Below are positions 25,150 to 35,801 of a stretch of 64,000 bases of DNA, piece after piece. The translations under genes and the position numbers were made by a program. The number at the start of each line of letters is the position of its first letter. The stretch's first letter is position 1. The stretch comes from Oopsacas minuta (lineage: Eukaryota; Porifera; Hexactinellida; Lyssacinosida; Leucopsacidae), in assembly GCA_024704765.1 (NCBI GenBank), contig JAKMXF010000327.1:141360-205359 (forward strand), in the 5' to 3' direction. Under the pieces are notes generated by a model, which had not been told where the DNA came from, ran no database searches, and saw nothing but the letters and a program-made list of their open reading frames with translations.

Positions 25150-25560
25150 AATATACTAGTTGATGTGTCAGGTTTTGGCCTTGGATTTATTGTCAGTCAG
25201 AGAATTCGGGATCTACCTGGAACAAATCTTGCTAGATTTCATCTCATCAACTAGCATAGCGTGAGCTGCTCCCATTCACATCCCAACTCGCATTGCTTTC
25301 TCTTCCACCAATCGCTCAATTTCAAGGATATTTGCACTACTTGTGGTGTCTGATTTGGGCTACCGCTTAGGAAGTCATCTTCCTTATACCCTCACGAAAA
25401 CGCTTTGCCCAGTATTTAACTTAACTTTGGGATATGAAGTGCTGTTATCTTTATAAACAACCTGGAGGTCAGCAAAAATATCACTTAGAGAAAGCCCGAG
25501 TAATGTACGGATTTTTATATAGGCCATTTGCTCAAGTTTGAAATCAGTTTCCATTATCAA
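25150..25560 (-). pseudogene. Mariner transposase fossil, N-terminal part
   Basis: The minus-strand translation begins TDFKLEQMAYIKIRTLLGLS and later shows FVRV, then KICSRWIPNSLT after frameshifts. These align with the N-terminal HTH region and the WVPHLLT motif of the mariner at 45.4-46.7 kb. Several stops and shifts are present and the catalytic domain is missing, so it is an old 5' fragment. Confidence 0.75.
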
Positions 25561-28380
25561 GGAATAGAAAGATAGTCAAATAGTGTGATCACAGCTAAAA
25601 GAATACATAAATAAATTAGCGATATTAACTTAGTAGCATTTGATAGACAATTATTATGGCTAAGTAAAATGCAATTTTGTTAGAGAGTACCTTAGATACA
25701 ATTATAGGTACTAGGTTCTAAATTGACTCTAAAATTCTCGAACGCTGTTATACACTACGACTTGAAGTTACCCATTGTTAAATATAGAAGAACTCGGATA
25801 AGACGAACCCTCTCGTGAAACAAAAAGGTGGAATTCTTCGTCTAATCATGGTGTCATTTCACCAACCTACTCCCGATTTCTCTCAAACTTGGTGAGTAGA
25901 GAGTTGTAACCAAGTCCTTATATCGTGTAATATAAAAATTTTCTATTAAGTATTTTCAAATTATGACATCACAAAATTTGACATTTTCATCATTATACAA
26001 ATTTTTACAGATCTATATTTTTAACTGACATATTACAAATTTCTAGGATTTCTCAGTTAGAACTTTAACATTCCAATTTTGCACTATAGATAGTTTAAAT
26101 GTGTAGATTTTTAATTGATTTAGTATTAATTCTATTTAAGTTCATTCTACCACTTATATTTGGAACTGAAACTAAATCATGCTATGTAATCGGAAATATG
26201 ACTAACTCTAGGGGAATGTTGGGAATAAAAAATTATTGGGTTTAATATATACCTCATTAGATTCTTGCAATATGTCAATAACATTCCATGATTCCCCTCT
26301 GATATATCAAGAATTCTATATCACAAACTCAATTTACAGTTAGAAATTTGGAAATATATTTTCCCTAATTATCCCAAATAGAATAATTCGACTATCAAAA
26401 ACTAAATTCGCCGATACTCCCTATGGGTGAACTCTTCATACTTTTACCACCAGCAATTTGATGGGGTCACGTGACCATATTTTTGGAGATATATTTCGCC
26501 TAACAACTCAGTAATGTACAAAAATTCCATTCTCAAATTTGTCCAGACCCCATCGTTCCAGGCGACTATACATACCTTCGCACAATTTGGTAACTACGAT
26601 AGGCTAGAATTGAGGCCAACAATACAATGGCAAAATTAGTTTTTGATGGTCAAATTTTTCTTTTTTGGATAGTTAAGGAAAAAATATTTCCAATTTTGCT
26701 AACTGTAAAATTTAGTTAGTAATATAGAATTCTTGATATCTCGGAGGGCAATCATGGGAAGTTCTTGATATCTTCAACATATTGCAAGAGTCTAATTAGG
26801 TGTAAATTTTAACCGATAAATTTCATTCCCCAACATTCCCCTCGAGTTATGTCATATTTCCGATTACATAGCATGATTTAGTTTCAGTTCCAAATATAAG
26901 TGGTAGAATGAACTTAAATAGAATTAATACTAAATCAATTAAAATCTACACATTTTAAACTATACGAGCCTTTGGCTCATTGCATTGCGCCTCGAGGTAT
27001 CCATTATTCTCAAAATGGACGGCCCCCCCTTGGAGTATTATAATATAGATATATTTAGAAGAATGTAATCCACAAATATACATATATGGGGTATATATTT
27101 TTGAATTCTTTTGTAAGATCAACTCGACTCGCTTTGTAGCCGTTTTTAGAGCAAGCCTGTATGTATATTTTAAGATTTCCGAATTTATATACTATATATT
27201 CATAAAAACAACAATAAATTTACACATTATTCTAAAGGTGTGAAAATCGGATTCTGCATGTTTGATATGGAAGTCCGACATTTCGCTCCACTTTTGATTG
27301 GCCAATTTTTGTTAATAATTTAACAGGTTTTACATGCTAAATAATTGAACTAATTTCTTGTCTGAATTCGTTGGTTAATTCTAACTTAAATTAAACAAGC
27401 TTTGCATAATTTGCTAAATAGATTAACTAAGTAGCTTGTATAGATTCATTTAGATTGTGGTCGAAAATATACATAGTTTATTATTAGAGGATGACATATA
27501 TAATTACGTAGTAGTTATTACAAACTGGTATAGCTTCCAAAGCAGTTGACTAGATCTTATTGCATTTGTTTCAATCAATTTTAGCGTCCTGGCGGATTCA
27601 GTGGGTGCCAAAACCTGTTTTTCGGAGCCCGCTTCTTTGTCCGGTTGAATTCCAAATTTCCAATAAACATTAACATTAATTTATTTCAGAATTACAGACA
27701 TCCCATAATTCCGACTTCCAGCCATTTTTAGTACCAAATTATATTGATAACCCCGAAATTACGGCCATTCACCTGAGTCCAAGGGTGACCGTAATTCAGA
27801 TGTTCTACTGTATATATATGCGTGTGTGTGTGTGTGTGTTCACTTGAAATTACTTCCTTGTCCATACCTTTGGACATTGGAGGAGTTAATACCAGATTTG
27901 GCATGTATACTCGCATGAGATCTAGATGTGCACGGTTATCGAAGTGCTGTGCAGCCGCCCTGTGTTGTTTATCCCCTGTTGACTAAAAGCATTGTTTATT
28001 GATTATATATGTATACCGCCCACTGGCACCACATACGATGCAACAAAGCTGCGTCTTGTAATGTGTGCTTTATTTATGTTCGCGGTATTTATATAAACGA
28101 GCGAGTTTCGCTTGCGGTTTACGATCACGCTATTAGGGGAAACCAGGCCTGACTAAGCCAATGTACAGATGGTCCATTAGAAATGTTTTAAGTTTATATT
28201 TCATTGCTTTTGTCGAGATTACTGAGCCAAAGCTCTTTATAAATCCTAGTTTCCCAGTTTAAATACGACTACTTGTATTATTAATAAGTAACTTGCCAAG
28301 AAATATAATTAATTAATTAAACCTTTATCTAATAACGAACAGAAGACTAAACAAAACAAATAGACGAAGTTCCATACAAG

Positions 28381-28507
28381 TGTAGACACCATCTCAGCCT
28401 GAGAACGGATGTTAATCTTCCATATTATCTAGCCCTCTAAATTTGATTTGAGATAATACTTTAGATTAACATGTCAATCCGCTCCCAGACTGAAATGATG
28501 AGCTACA
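28381..28507. repeat. Short imperfect palindromic MITE
   Basis: The left arm with GTGTAGACACCATCTCAG ... GAACGGATGTTAATCT and the right arm reverse-complemented (GGTGTAGCTCATCATTTCAG ... GCGGATTGACATGTTAATCT) are inverted copies of about 45 bp. It lies inside the hAT-like element. Confidence 0.6.
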
Positions 28508-28690
28508 CCCTGCAAGAACTCCATCTTAGTACGATTTGGTGAATAATATTCTCCAGCTAGAGACTTCAACGCTTGTTCACTCTGTTGGGACCTCCTCCGC
28601 TTGGTTGGTGGCTTCCCAGCAAGGTAGTTAGTCTGCCGCACCTCCACTAGGCCCTGCTCACGCTTGAGGACTAGGAGGAACTTCCACCAT
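28505..28690 (-). pseudogene. Transposase-like coding relic
   Basis: Minus-strand frame with KFLLVLKREQGLVEVRQTNY, AGKPPTKRRRSQQSEQALKS and a YYSPNRTKMEFLQG end. It is GC-richer than its surroundings and reads like the C-terminal tail of a MULE-type transposase, though this identification is only from pattern memory. No start or catalytic domain is nearby. Confidence 0.4.
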
Positions 28691-29799
28691 CAATGGAATT
28701 AATTAATACGTATGCATTTCTGATATAAATTCGTTCCTTTACTATTAATCATCTTACCTCACTTTGCTAACACCGAACTTCTATGTTTAGGTTTACGATA
28801 TCTATACTGTCACATTAGATTCTTCTGAAATCATTCATCCCAAATTAATCTATTATATTTGCAATATTATTTAGCCATGTAAAACCTGTTAAATTATTAA
28901 CAAAAATTGGTCAATCAAAAGTGGAGCGAAATTTCGTGGAACGAAATGTCGGTATCCGGTTCGATATATTTAGTGAAGTTTTATTGAATTCTAATTACTT
29001 CCTTGATAAACACGATAAATACATAGTTATGCGACAATTTCAAAATTGCATACTGTCAATCCTTTCCTTGACAACGTACAAACAAACAGACAGACAGACA
29101 GACAGACAGACGGACAGAACGTCTCACATAAAGATTTAATAATATAGAAATGGTCCAAAAAGGAAATGTTAACATTCAAACTGAGAAAACCCTAGCAATT
29201 TGAAATATGTCAGTCAAAATATAGATTTGTAAATTTTATAAAATGACGAAAATGGTAATTTTGTGACATTATAATTAGTATAGTATATATCTGAAATTTT
29301 TGATATTACACGATATAAAGACTTAGTTACTACTCTCTACTCACCAAGTTTGAGAGAAATCGGAGTAGGTTGGTGAAATGATACCATGATTAGACGAAGA
29401 ATTCCACAAATAGTACTTCTTATCCGATGATATCACTATAAATTAGTATAAGAAATGGTAGTCAGTATATTGAAGAAAAGTACGTACTCACCGACTTCTC
29501 TAATACCGTCAAAGTCTATAGTTACTCTGGTTGTGTGATTTCTGCGAAGCAATAATTCTAGGTATGCAGCTTAGTACCGAAGGGGAAAGCATAACAACCG
29601 AGAAACGAATGTTGTATGGGCGACCCAAGTAATTAGGTACATACAAATAGATAATGAATCGTAGAAATGAAAGAATAAATAATTGTTTATGTACACAAGT
29701 TATACAGATGTAATGAGCGATTAAAGATTAGAATTGAAGAGTAAATACATAATATTAGAATGACTACACAATAAGATAGAAATCTATAACTAGCTATTA

Positions 29800-29805
29800 T
29801 TTATT
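29800..29805 (-). terminator. Candidate polyadenylation signal of CERT
   Basis: AATAAA on the minus strand about 135 bases after the CERT stop codon, a plausible position. No transcript support is available here. Confidence 0.4.
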
Positions 29806-29939
29806 AGCCGAATTATCCAATATCTAGAGGAAGCTAAAGGTAATGCAAGGAACCACAAAATAACATAACATTACAAGTAATGAACCAGTATATTTGTCCT
29901 TATGATGTAAATCTGTTGTAATGACTAGTTTGATGATGT

Positions 29940-32042
29940 TCAATAGAGGATAGGTTTGAACTTACACTGTTGAAAACAGAAAGAACTAATTTTTTTCATA
30001 AATTTAGTTAACTCTCTCTTACCGATATTCCTTACTACTGCAGGAGGTACCCATCCACCTGGATGTACGTCAGCAGTATATATCATCTTACAATTAATAT
30101 CGTCACGTGTGAGACTACGTACTTGATCCTCATTAACAAGTTTGTTGGAGAAAGTTTGACAAGTAAGAGATATATTAATACGCATGCGGATGAATTTACT
30201 CACTTCCTTTGCTTCATGGTGATCAACTGAGAAGTTAATGACGAAATAAGTGTCTCCCAGTGAGTTTTCAGGAAGCACTACGTTACTCAGCTTACACATA
30301 TTGGAACAGAAAATAGTTTGGCGCTGTGTGGACGGCCAGATTCGTTTATGAGTATGTTTGTAAATAGTCGTCCATGGATCAAGTTCTTCTAGAGTTTGCA
30401 TCGATTCTATGGTATTCTCCCATGATAGTCTAGTCTCTTTGTGGAAAAATATGTGAGTTAATTCGCGAGCAGATATACCTCTTGCTATGTATGTAGCACG
30501 CATTGGGTCTAAAACAATACTATTCTCTTCTAACTCACGACGATAAACCTTCATATCTCCGTCATCATGTACTAATGACCAGAGGTTATTAGCATCTTCC
30601 ACTCTCTCAAAAGCATAACTCGAGTAGCTACATACCTTCTCACGAACCTGTTCGGACAAACGATGCTTTGATGGGGAGATATCAAGAGGAACCTCATCAC
30701 TATCTGGTATAGGTTCTTCATTAGAGGAGATTTCGATTATGAGATTTTCTACACTCTTATTGTCTAGTGCCTGTGCAGCTATTGCTGTGTTGGTCTCTAG
30801 TGCATCAAAGAACTCTTCTTCAGATGTGGGGAGGCGCCACTTCCCATGAGATTTCTCACTGTCACTATCAGAGCTATCTTCCATACGATTTAAGGTCGGA
30901 TGAGGTGAATGGGCTGTTAATGTCATAAGAACGGCTTCTGCGGTAGCTTCAGCTTGTTTCCTTTTCTCCACTTCCTGTTCGATTCTCTGTCGCATTTTCT
31001 CTTCCCTTACTCGAATTGAGTCCATAGATTGAGATACAGCAGTGAGTAGAGCCGTTGTAGTAGCTTTGAAGGTGACTGTTTCTTCTCTCAGTTGCCTCAA
31101 TACTGAGGCAATATCTTCTTCAGGTGTTATCAGCTGATTCAGAACAGAACCAGATCGAGATCGGATAATTCTGGAAGTAGTACCTTCAATTCCTTGCTTT
31201 ATCGTGATAGTATCACTTTCTGTACGCCTATGTCCGCGAGTGGATAGTACATCACGGGTATTTTCTATCAATGAAAATTTTGGATATGAATGAACTGATG
31301 TAAGTTTAGCTTGGTTGTCAGAGTCATATTCAGACAATTGAGTATTATCTAGTGAAAGATTACTCGTATTCCTATCTTCTCTGTTTTCTCTGTTTAATTC
31401 TTCAGAAGATGTTACGTTTCTTTCTTGTAGAGGGGGGGAATGGCACGAGTAAGATTCACATTCTCGTAACAATATATTCAGGAACCTCTGAATAGTTTCC
31501 AATTGTTTAGTCGTAACATCTCTGTATGTTTCTAACTCCTGGAAACGCTCCTTCATTGTACTAACGCTCTTACGAGAACAAATTGAATTGGTAGATATTT
31601 GAGAATTGAGTGAGAGAATAGAGCCATGTCTTCGCATGCTACTAGTTTCTGATGTATATCCACTCTCGTTTTGATGAATCTTAGATTGCTCTAAAGCATC
31701 TAACCATATTTGCTTCTCATCTACACTATCAGCTCGGAAATAAAATGCATAGTTACCCAATTTCACGTCAAAGCGAAGTTCGTCATATTCATGTACTGAA
31801 ACTACCGCTTGAAGGAGAGAAATAGAGCCCCGGCAACCTATGTTTGTATCTTCTTCAGATTTGAAGTAAGACAAAGTTCCGTCCGAAAGTATAACGTAAC
31901 GGCTTTGCCAACCTTGAAGATAATTAGTCCATTTGCGGAGAACTCCACGTTTGTCAGCTGCACGTGGAATTGTCAGAGTCTCAGAGAGTTCTTCGTCATC
32001 GCTAAGAGTCATCAGTTGTTCAGAACTTAAACTAACAGACAT
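29940..32042 (-). CDS. CERT1: Ceramide transfer protein (CERT/STARD11), intronless
   Basis: Moves ceramide non-vesicularly from the ER to the Golgi for sphingomyelin synthesis. The 700-residue frame has all CERT modules in order. These are a PH domain at about 32-121 (GVLRKWTNYLQGWQSRYVIL ... IWLDALEQS; Golgi PI4P binding) and a Ser-rich stretch at 128-163 that could correspond to the phosphorylated serine repeat. A coiled-coil middle region (165-195 and 340-375) follows, then an acidic-flanked FFAT motif EFFDALE at 410-416 (VAP binding at the ER). A START domain spans about 470-692 and ends VPPAVVRNIGKRELTKFMKK. Human CERT is about 600-624 residues; the extra length is in the middle region. 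The ATG at 32042 directly precedes an acidic leader and the PH domain. No intron interrupts the frame and there is no obvious poly(A) relic, so it need not be a retrocopy. Confidence 0.95.
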   Translation of the reverse strand: MSVSLSSEQLMTLSDDEELSETLTIPRAADKRGVLRKWTNYLQGWQSRYVILSDGTLSYFKSEEDTNIGCRGSISLLQAVVSVHEYDELRFDVKLGNYAFYFRADSVDEKQIWLDALEQSKIHQNESGYTSETSSMRRHGSILSLNSQISTNSICSRKSVSTMKERFQELETYRDVTTKQLETIQRFLNILLRECESYSCHSPPLQERNVTSSEELNRENREDRNTSNLSLDNTQLSEYDSDNQAKLTSVHSYPKFSLIENTRDVLSTRGHRRTESDTITIKQGIEGTTSRIIRSRSGSVLNQLITPEEDIASVLRQLREETVTFKATTTALLTAVSQSMDSIRVREEKMRQRIEQEVEKRKQAEATAEAVLMTLTAHSPHPTLNRMEDSSDSDSEKSHGKWRLPTSEEEFFDALETNTAIAAQALDNKSVENLIIEISSNEEPIPDSDEVPLDISPSKHRLSEQVREKVCSYSSYAFERVEDANNLWSLVHDDGDMKVYRRELEENSIVLDPMRATYIARGISARELTHIFFHKETRLSWENTIESMQTLEELDPWTTIYKHTHKRIWPSTQRQTIFCSNMCKLSNVVLPENSLGDTYFVINFSVDHHEAKEVSKFIRMRINISLTCQTFSNKLVNEDQVRSLTRDDINCKMIYTADVHPGGWVPPAVVRNIGKRELTKFMKKISSFCFQQCKFKPILY

Positions 32043-32307
32043 AGCTTGTAAAAAAGTAAATAAATTAGATTTCTAGAAATTCACTTAGTTATGTATCAAT
32101 AATATGTACATATATTGGGTACCTTTTCCGGGATGTGACAGTGCCTAAAATATGGGACGTAACACTATGGTAATCTCCCAAATACGCCACACAAAGTGTA
32201 TAACTCTATGTTTCAAGTATAGTGTGCTATCCCTACTATCCCGGAATCTTAGAGCTAGAACGTGAAATATTCTGACTTCTGAGGCCGGTGTAAGCGTGAG
32301 AAAGGTT

Positions 32308-33433
32308 CAGGCTTTCCGTGGATATGGATATCCATAGGATATTCAATGATAGGGATGCTGTTATAATTAAATTAACAATATTACTAAGTACACTTACTAG
32401 TGTTGTTCAGTAGCGGCTCTAGCATGGGGTTAGATGGGGCTAGCGCCCCATCAATTAGCCCCATCAGCTAAGCTGGTGTATTACATGTAACTAACCAGCA
32501 CCACACGATTATTATTTCATACCGTATGAATATCAAATTATGAAATTATTTGATTTCCCAATTGAGAATCGATTATGATGGAAAATTAGTTATTATCGGT
32601 AAGATCGGTGAAGTCTTGTAGGTAGCTAATTATTGTAATGTCAGCAATTGTTGTGTCACGAATAGTGCCAGATTTCATATAAAGTTTGAATTCTTTCGAG
32701 ATCTATGTTGGTGAAAGGTAACCAATTACTATACAATTATGATGCAATTCTTGCTACTGCTATTCATCCCTTTCGCTCGTGAATTCTGGTGTTGCTAGCC
32801 AAAAGGCCAAAGGCTACTACTCTTGGTATAGAGCTCCAAGAATTCAGAGACACCCGGGTACCAATGAAGGATCCAACTCAGTTTTGGCGGTACAGTGTCT
32901 TAACACGTCTGCGCACCTGTGCAAAGATAATTTTCTCGGCACCAATATCTTCTGCAGCCGTGGAGAGGTTGTTCAGCCAGGCCGGCAACTTTCTTTCAAA
33001 AATGAGAAAGAGAATGTCACCGACGGTCATGAAGAAATTAGTATACATCAGATACCAGAAAATGTACATCACAATAATCAAGAAGCTGAGAATTGTAATC
33101 GAGCCAAAGGAAGTTGCGATGGTCATCAACAGTGAGTCCATGTCCCTGTCAGTTGAAGACGATAATGATATCGAAGAGTTTATGAATGACAGTTTATATA
33201 ATATCTAGAGCTTCAGTATATAACATTTAGTATATGAATAGATTTCCATTAGTAATCTACATCTACATAGCGGTTACCTGTACATAATAGTCACCACTAG
33301 CCTTGAATGGCCGTTATAGACAAGATGTTCTAGGTATTTGAAATATTCATGGATATCCTGGTTGTTGGATATCCACGCAAAAATGACATGGATATGGATA
33401 TGGATGGGATTTTTCTCATCCACGGCAAGCCTG
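32308..33433. mobile_element. Internally deleted hAT element
   Basis: Ends CAGGCTTTCCGTGGAT (32308) and, on the complement, CAGGCTTGCCGTGGAT (33433) are inverted repeats, each followed by GGATAT-rich subterminal sequence. The interior keeps only a hAT C-terminal coding fragment. The 8 bases outside the ends do not match, so a target duplication is missing or the boundaries were rearranged. Confidence 0.65.
32789..33208 (+). pseudogene. hAT transposase C-terminal dimerisation fragment
   Basis: A 139-codon open frame with the hAT dimerisation signature: PTQFWRYS, then PISSAAVERLFSQAGNFLSK and RKRMSPTVMKKLVYIRYQK. It represents only the last fifth of a hAT transposase, which is normally 600-700 residues; the BED finger and catalytic residues are absent. 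The stop at 33206-33208 is near the expected C-terminus. Unless the domain was captured as a host exon, it is a non-functional remnant. Confidence 0.85.
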
Positions 33434-33798
33434 CTGTATTGCCTCAGCTCGTAAAAGTTTGCGGTATTAATTTACAAATTTACCTGCCAGGATACAAGCG
33501 ATTTGGCTATTGATCCCAACTGGTCGGTGTCAATAGCCTTACACCGCAAATAATTATTTTAATGATACACAAGCCAACAAAAAATATTTTCGTTTCTGTT
33601 GCCTAAGATTTTAGATTGAATTTAGACTATATTTGCTGTGCTATTTGCTGTGCTGAGTTCGAAAATGACATCAGCTTTGCTGGATTGGCTCTTGATTTTA
33701 GTCCACATTTATGTTTATATTGTTAGTTACCTTTCCAAATGTATATTTAATTTAATCAATACTTTTATAATTATAACTATCTAGTATATTCTAACTCT

Positions 33799-35140
33799 AT
33801 GGCATCGTCAAGAAGAAAATGTTCTAATGATCCTAATACATTCTGTTACATATGTGGTGAATATATGTTGAAAGATCAAAGAAGAGGTATCTCAAACTTT
33901 GTACCAAAGGCATACTTTACTTACTTTGAGGTAAAGCTTGGAGACCAAAACAGCTCTTCATTACCTGATAAATTCAATCAGGAAGAGCTCAATGATCTAA
34001 TCAGGAACCTCAACCTGTCTAAAGAGTGTTCAGAAATTTTGCATCCAGGCTCAACGAGAAGAATATTCTTAGCCCTGGAACTAAGATAACATATTATCGC
34101 CATAGAGAAGAAGGATTATTTTATTACTTTAACCAACAAGAAGGCCTCGTCTTCTGCAATGACATTGGAGGACTTCTCCTGGAAATGGAAGTACCACAAT
34201 ATAGACCAGAAGATTGGCGTCTATTCATTGATAGTTCTAAGAGAAGCTTGAAGAGCGTTTTATTGCATAATGGAAATAAATATGCATCTATTCCAATTGG
34301 ACATTCAACAAAGCTTAAGGAGGAGTAGAAAATATTTAAATGGTATTGCAAAAATTGAAATATCATTAATGCCAGTGGTTGATATGTGTTGATCTCAAGA
34401 TGGTAAACTTTCTACTTGGCCAACAAGGTGGATACAATAAGTACTCTTGTTTTATATGTTTATGGGACAGCAGAGCCCGCAAAGATCATTGGGTAAATAA
34501 AGTGTGGCCCTTGAGAACTGATCTATGAGTTGGAGAAGCAAACATTCTGTATGAACCATTGGTTCCTAGAGAAAAAGCATTCTTCCAGCCCTCCACATCA
34601 AGTTGGGTTTAATAAAGCAGTAGTAACATCTCTAGATAAAGACGGCCCCTGTTTCAAGTACATTTGCAGATCATTCCCAGCAATGAGCAATGAAAAACTG
34701 AAAACAGGGATCTTTGATGGTCCTCAGATCCGCAGTCTCATAAGAAACACTGGTTTCGTCCAATCCATGACTAATTTAGAATCTTCTGCGAGGTGTGCAT
34801 TTGTTTTGGTAGTCAATAACTTCTTGGGTAATAATAAAGCTAACAACTACATAGATTTGGTCAATGACATGCTCTACAAATTAAAATATTTAGATGTTAA
34901 CATGAGCATCAAGGTTCACTATCTATTTAGCCACCTGGATCGTTTCCCTGAAACCTTGGGGATTTAAGTGAGGAACAGGGGGAAAGGTTTCATAGGACAT
35001 CAAGGTCATTGAAGAAAGATATCAAGGCAGGTGGGAAACCCACATGATGGCAGATTACTGTTGGAGCCTCCAGCGAGATTGCCCTCTGATATCCCATAAC
35101 AGAAATCAAATAAGACAATTTTTAGATGTTCTTCAATAAA
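33799..35140 (+). pseudogene. Decayed transposon-type protein with internal deletion
   Basis: Belongs to a large repeat-derived protein family found in many invertebrates, recognised by an N-terminal CYICGEYMLKDQRR zinc-binding segment (33841-33885), DWRLFIDSSKRSLK and LLHNGN (34.2 kb), and FDGPQIRSLI, FLGNNKANNY and KVHYLFSHLDRFP (34.7-34.95 kb). A tail with MMADYCWSLQRDCP follows at 35.04-35.09 kb. The frame shifts near 34050, is broken between about 34330 and 34530, and shifts again near 34970-35020. The stretch joining VKLGDQ to FNQEELNDL is much shorter than I recall for the family, so a middle Cys-rich segment seems deleted. The molecular function of the family is not established to my knowledge; a DDE/RNase-H-like nuclease role is only inference. 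Confidence 0.7.
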
Positions 35141-35801
35141 CAAGTTTAGTATTCTTTTTAATATTATTACTTTTAACCGATTAATGGTGTTGACAATGAT
35201 CAATGTATTTCATACAGAGTAGTTATAATGATAAAATTATACTTCCCAAATTTTCGGATTTGCTGTTAATAATTACATTCAAAAACTACAAATTTCAATA
35301 ATTCAAATTTTACACTTGGAAGCATAAAAAGTTGAAAGTCACCACTGAAACACCACGCCACTATTAATGTGAAGAAATTTATGTGTAGTATATCTTCAAT
35401 ATTTTTATACTTATCACGCCAAATTTAACATTAGTTATCGCAAAAACTAGAGCCAATTCGGATAAGCCGATGCCATTTTCAGATTCCCCGAGGTAAATAA
35501 CAATTGAGACGGATCTAACATCTTAGGCAACAAATTGTTTGTTGACCAGTGTGATGAATAATTTGAAGATAATATTTAATGAATCTACTATTAAGACGCA
35601 ATTAATTTGTATGTCCACTCTTCAATGTTCCTATTCCAAAATCATAAACCTTTTCGAGCTAAATTATCCCTCGTTTGGTGATAGGAATGATATCTGAAAT
35701 TGAAGCTTGGTCACCTTCAACAGATAATGTAGCAGTGAAATGTGTCTAAAGAATTTTGTTACTTTCGGCATAGAGTCCCAGTCAGTGGGGGTGAGTTGAC
35801 A

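Larger units (their letters stand above)
27269..28959. mobile_element. hAT-like element of 1.69 kb, non-autonomous
   Basis: Its ends are inverted repeats of about 60-70 bp sharing CCGACATTTCG, CGCTCCACTTTTGATTG and TTGTTAATAATTTAACAGG; the right end carries a short internal duplication. Flanking TTTGATAT and TTCGATAT form an 8-bp target duplication (7 of 8), as expected for hAT-type insertion. It holds no intact ORF. A minus-strand coding relic lies at 28505-28690 and a short palindrome at 28381-28507. A (GT)n tract lies at about 27820-27840. Confidence 0.75.
26963..29146. repeat. Family B repeat inside the palindromic element, split in two
   Basis: The left half (26963-27268) matches the head and monomer of 12802-13395. 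The right half (28960-29146) matches its tail, including CACGATAAATACATAGTTAT, a CAGACAGA microsatellite and AAGATTTAATAATATAG. The halves join at TT[T/C]GATAT when the hAT-type insert is removed. Confidence 0.85.
25828..29407. mobile_element. Long palindromic element hosting nested insertions
   Basis: The left arm (25828 to about 26430) and the right arm (about 26650 to 29407) are inverted copies. Both outer ends read GTGGAATTCTTCGTCTAATC when oriented, and both carry long matching blocks such as TTGATTTAGTATTAATTC and AAATCATGCTATGTAATCGG. The right arm is split at 26961/29146 by a family B repeat, which is itself split by a hAT-type element. Without the inserts the element would be about 1.4 kb with arms of about 0.6 kb. 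No coding capacity was seen. Its superfamily is unknown. Confidence 0.85.

Noticed and set aside
27728-27916. Frame with a Thr-His repeat
   Set aside because: Produced by the (GT)n microsatellite inside the hAT-like element.
28921-29139. Frame ending in a QTDR repeat
   Set aside because: It spans the hAT-like element end and the CAGA microsatellite of a family B repeat, so it is an artefact of repeats.
26961-29146. Family B as a Helitron
   Set aside because: The head, core and microsatellite layout is suggestive, but the required 5' TC and 3' CTRR ends were not found at the boundaries, so the class is left open.
31809-32030. Antisense frames over CERT
   Set aside because: The minus strand carries a full CERT protein with all domains. 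The plus-strand frame is a shadow.
29940-32042. CERT as a processed retrocopy
   Set aside because: No adjacent poly(A) tract or flanking direct repeat was seen and the frame is intact. Intron loss or an old retrogene remains possible, so it is annotated as a normal gene.
32878-33141. Minus-strand frame with a hydrophobic segment
   Set aside because: It is the complement of the hAT dimerisation region on the plus strand, which has a clear signature.
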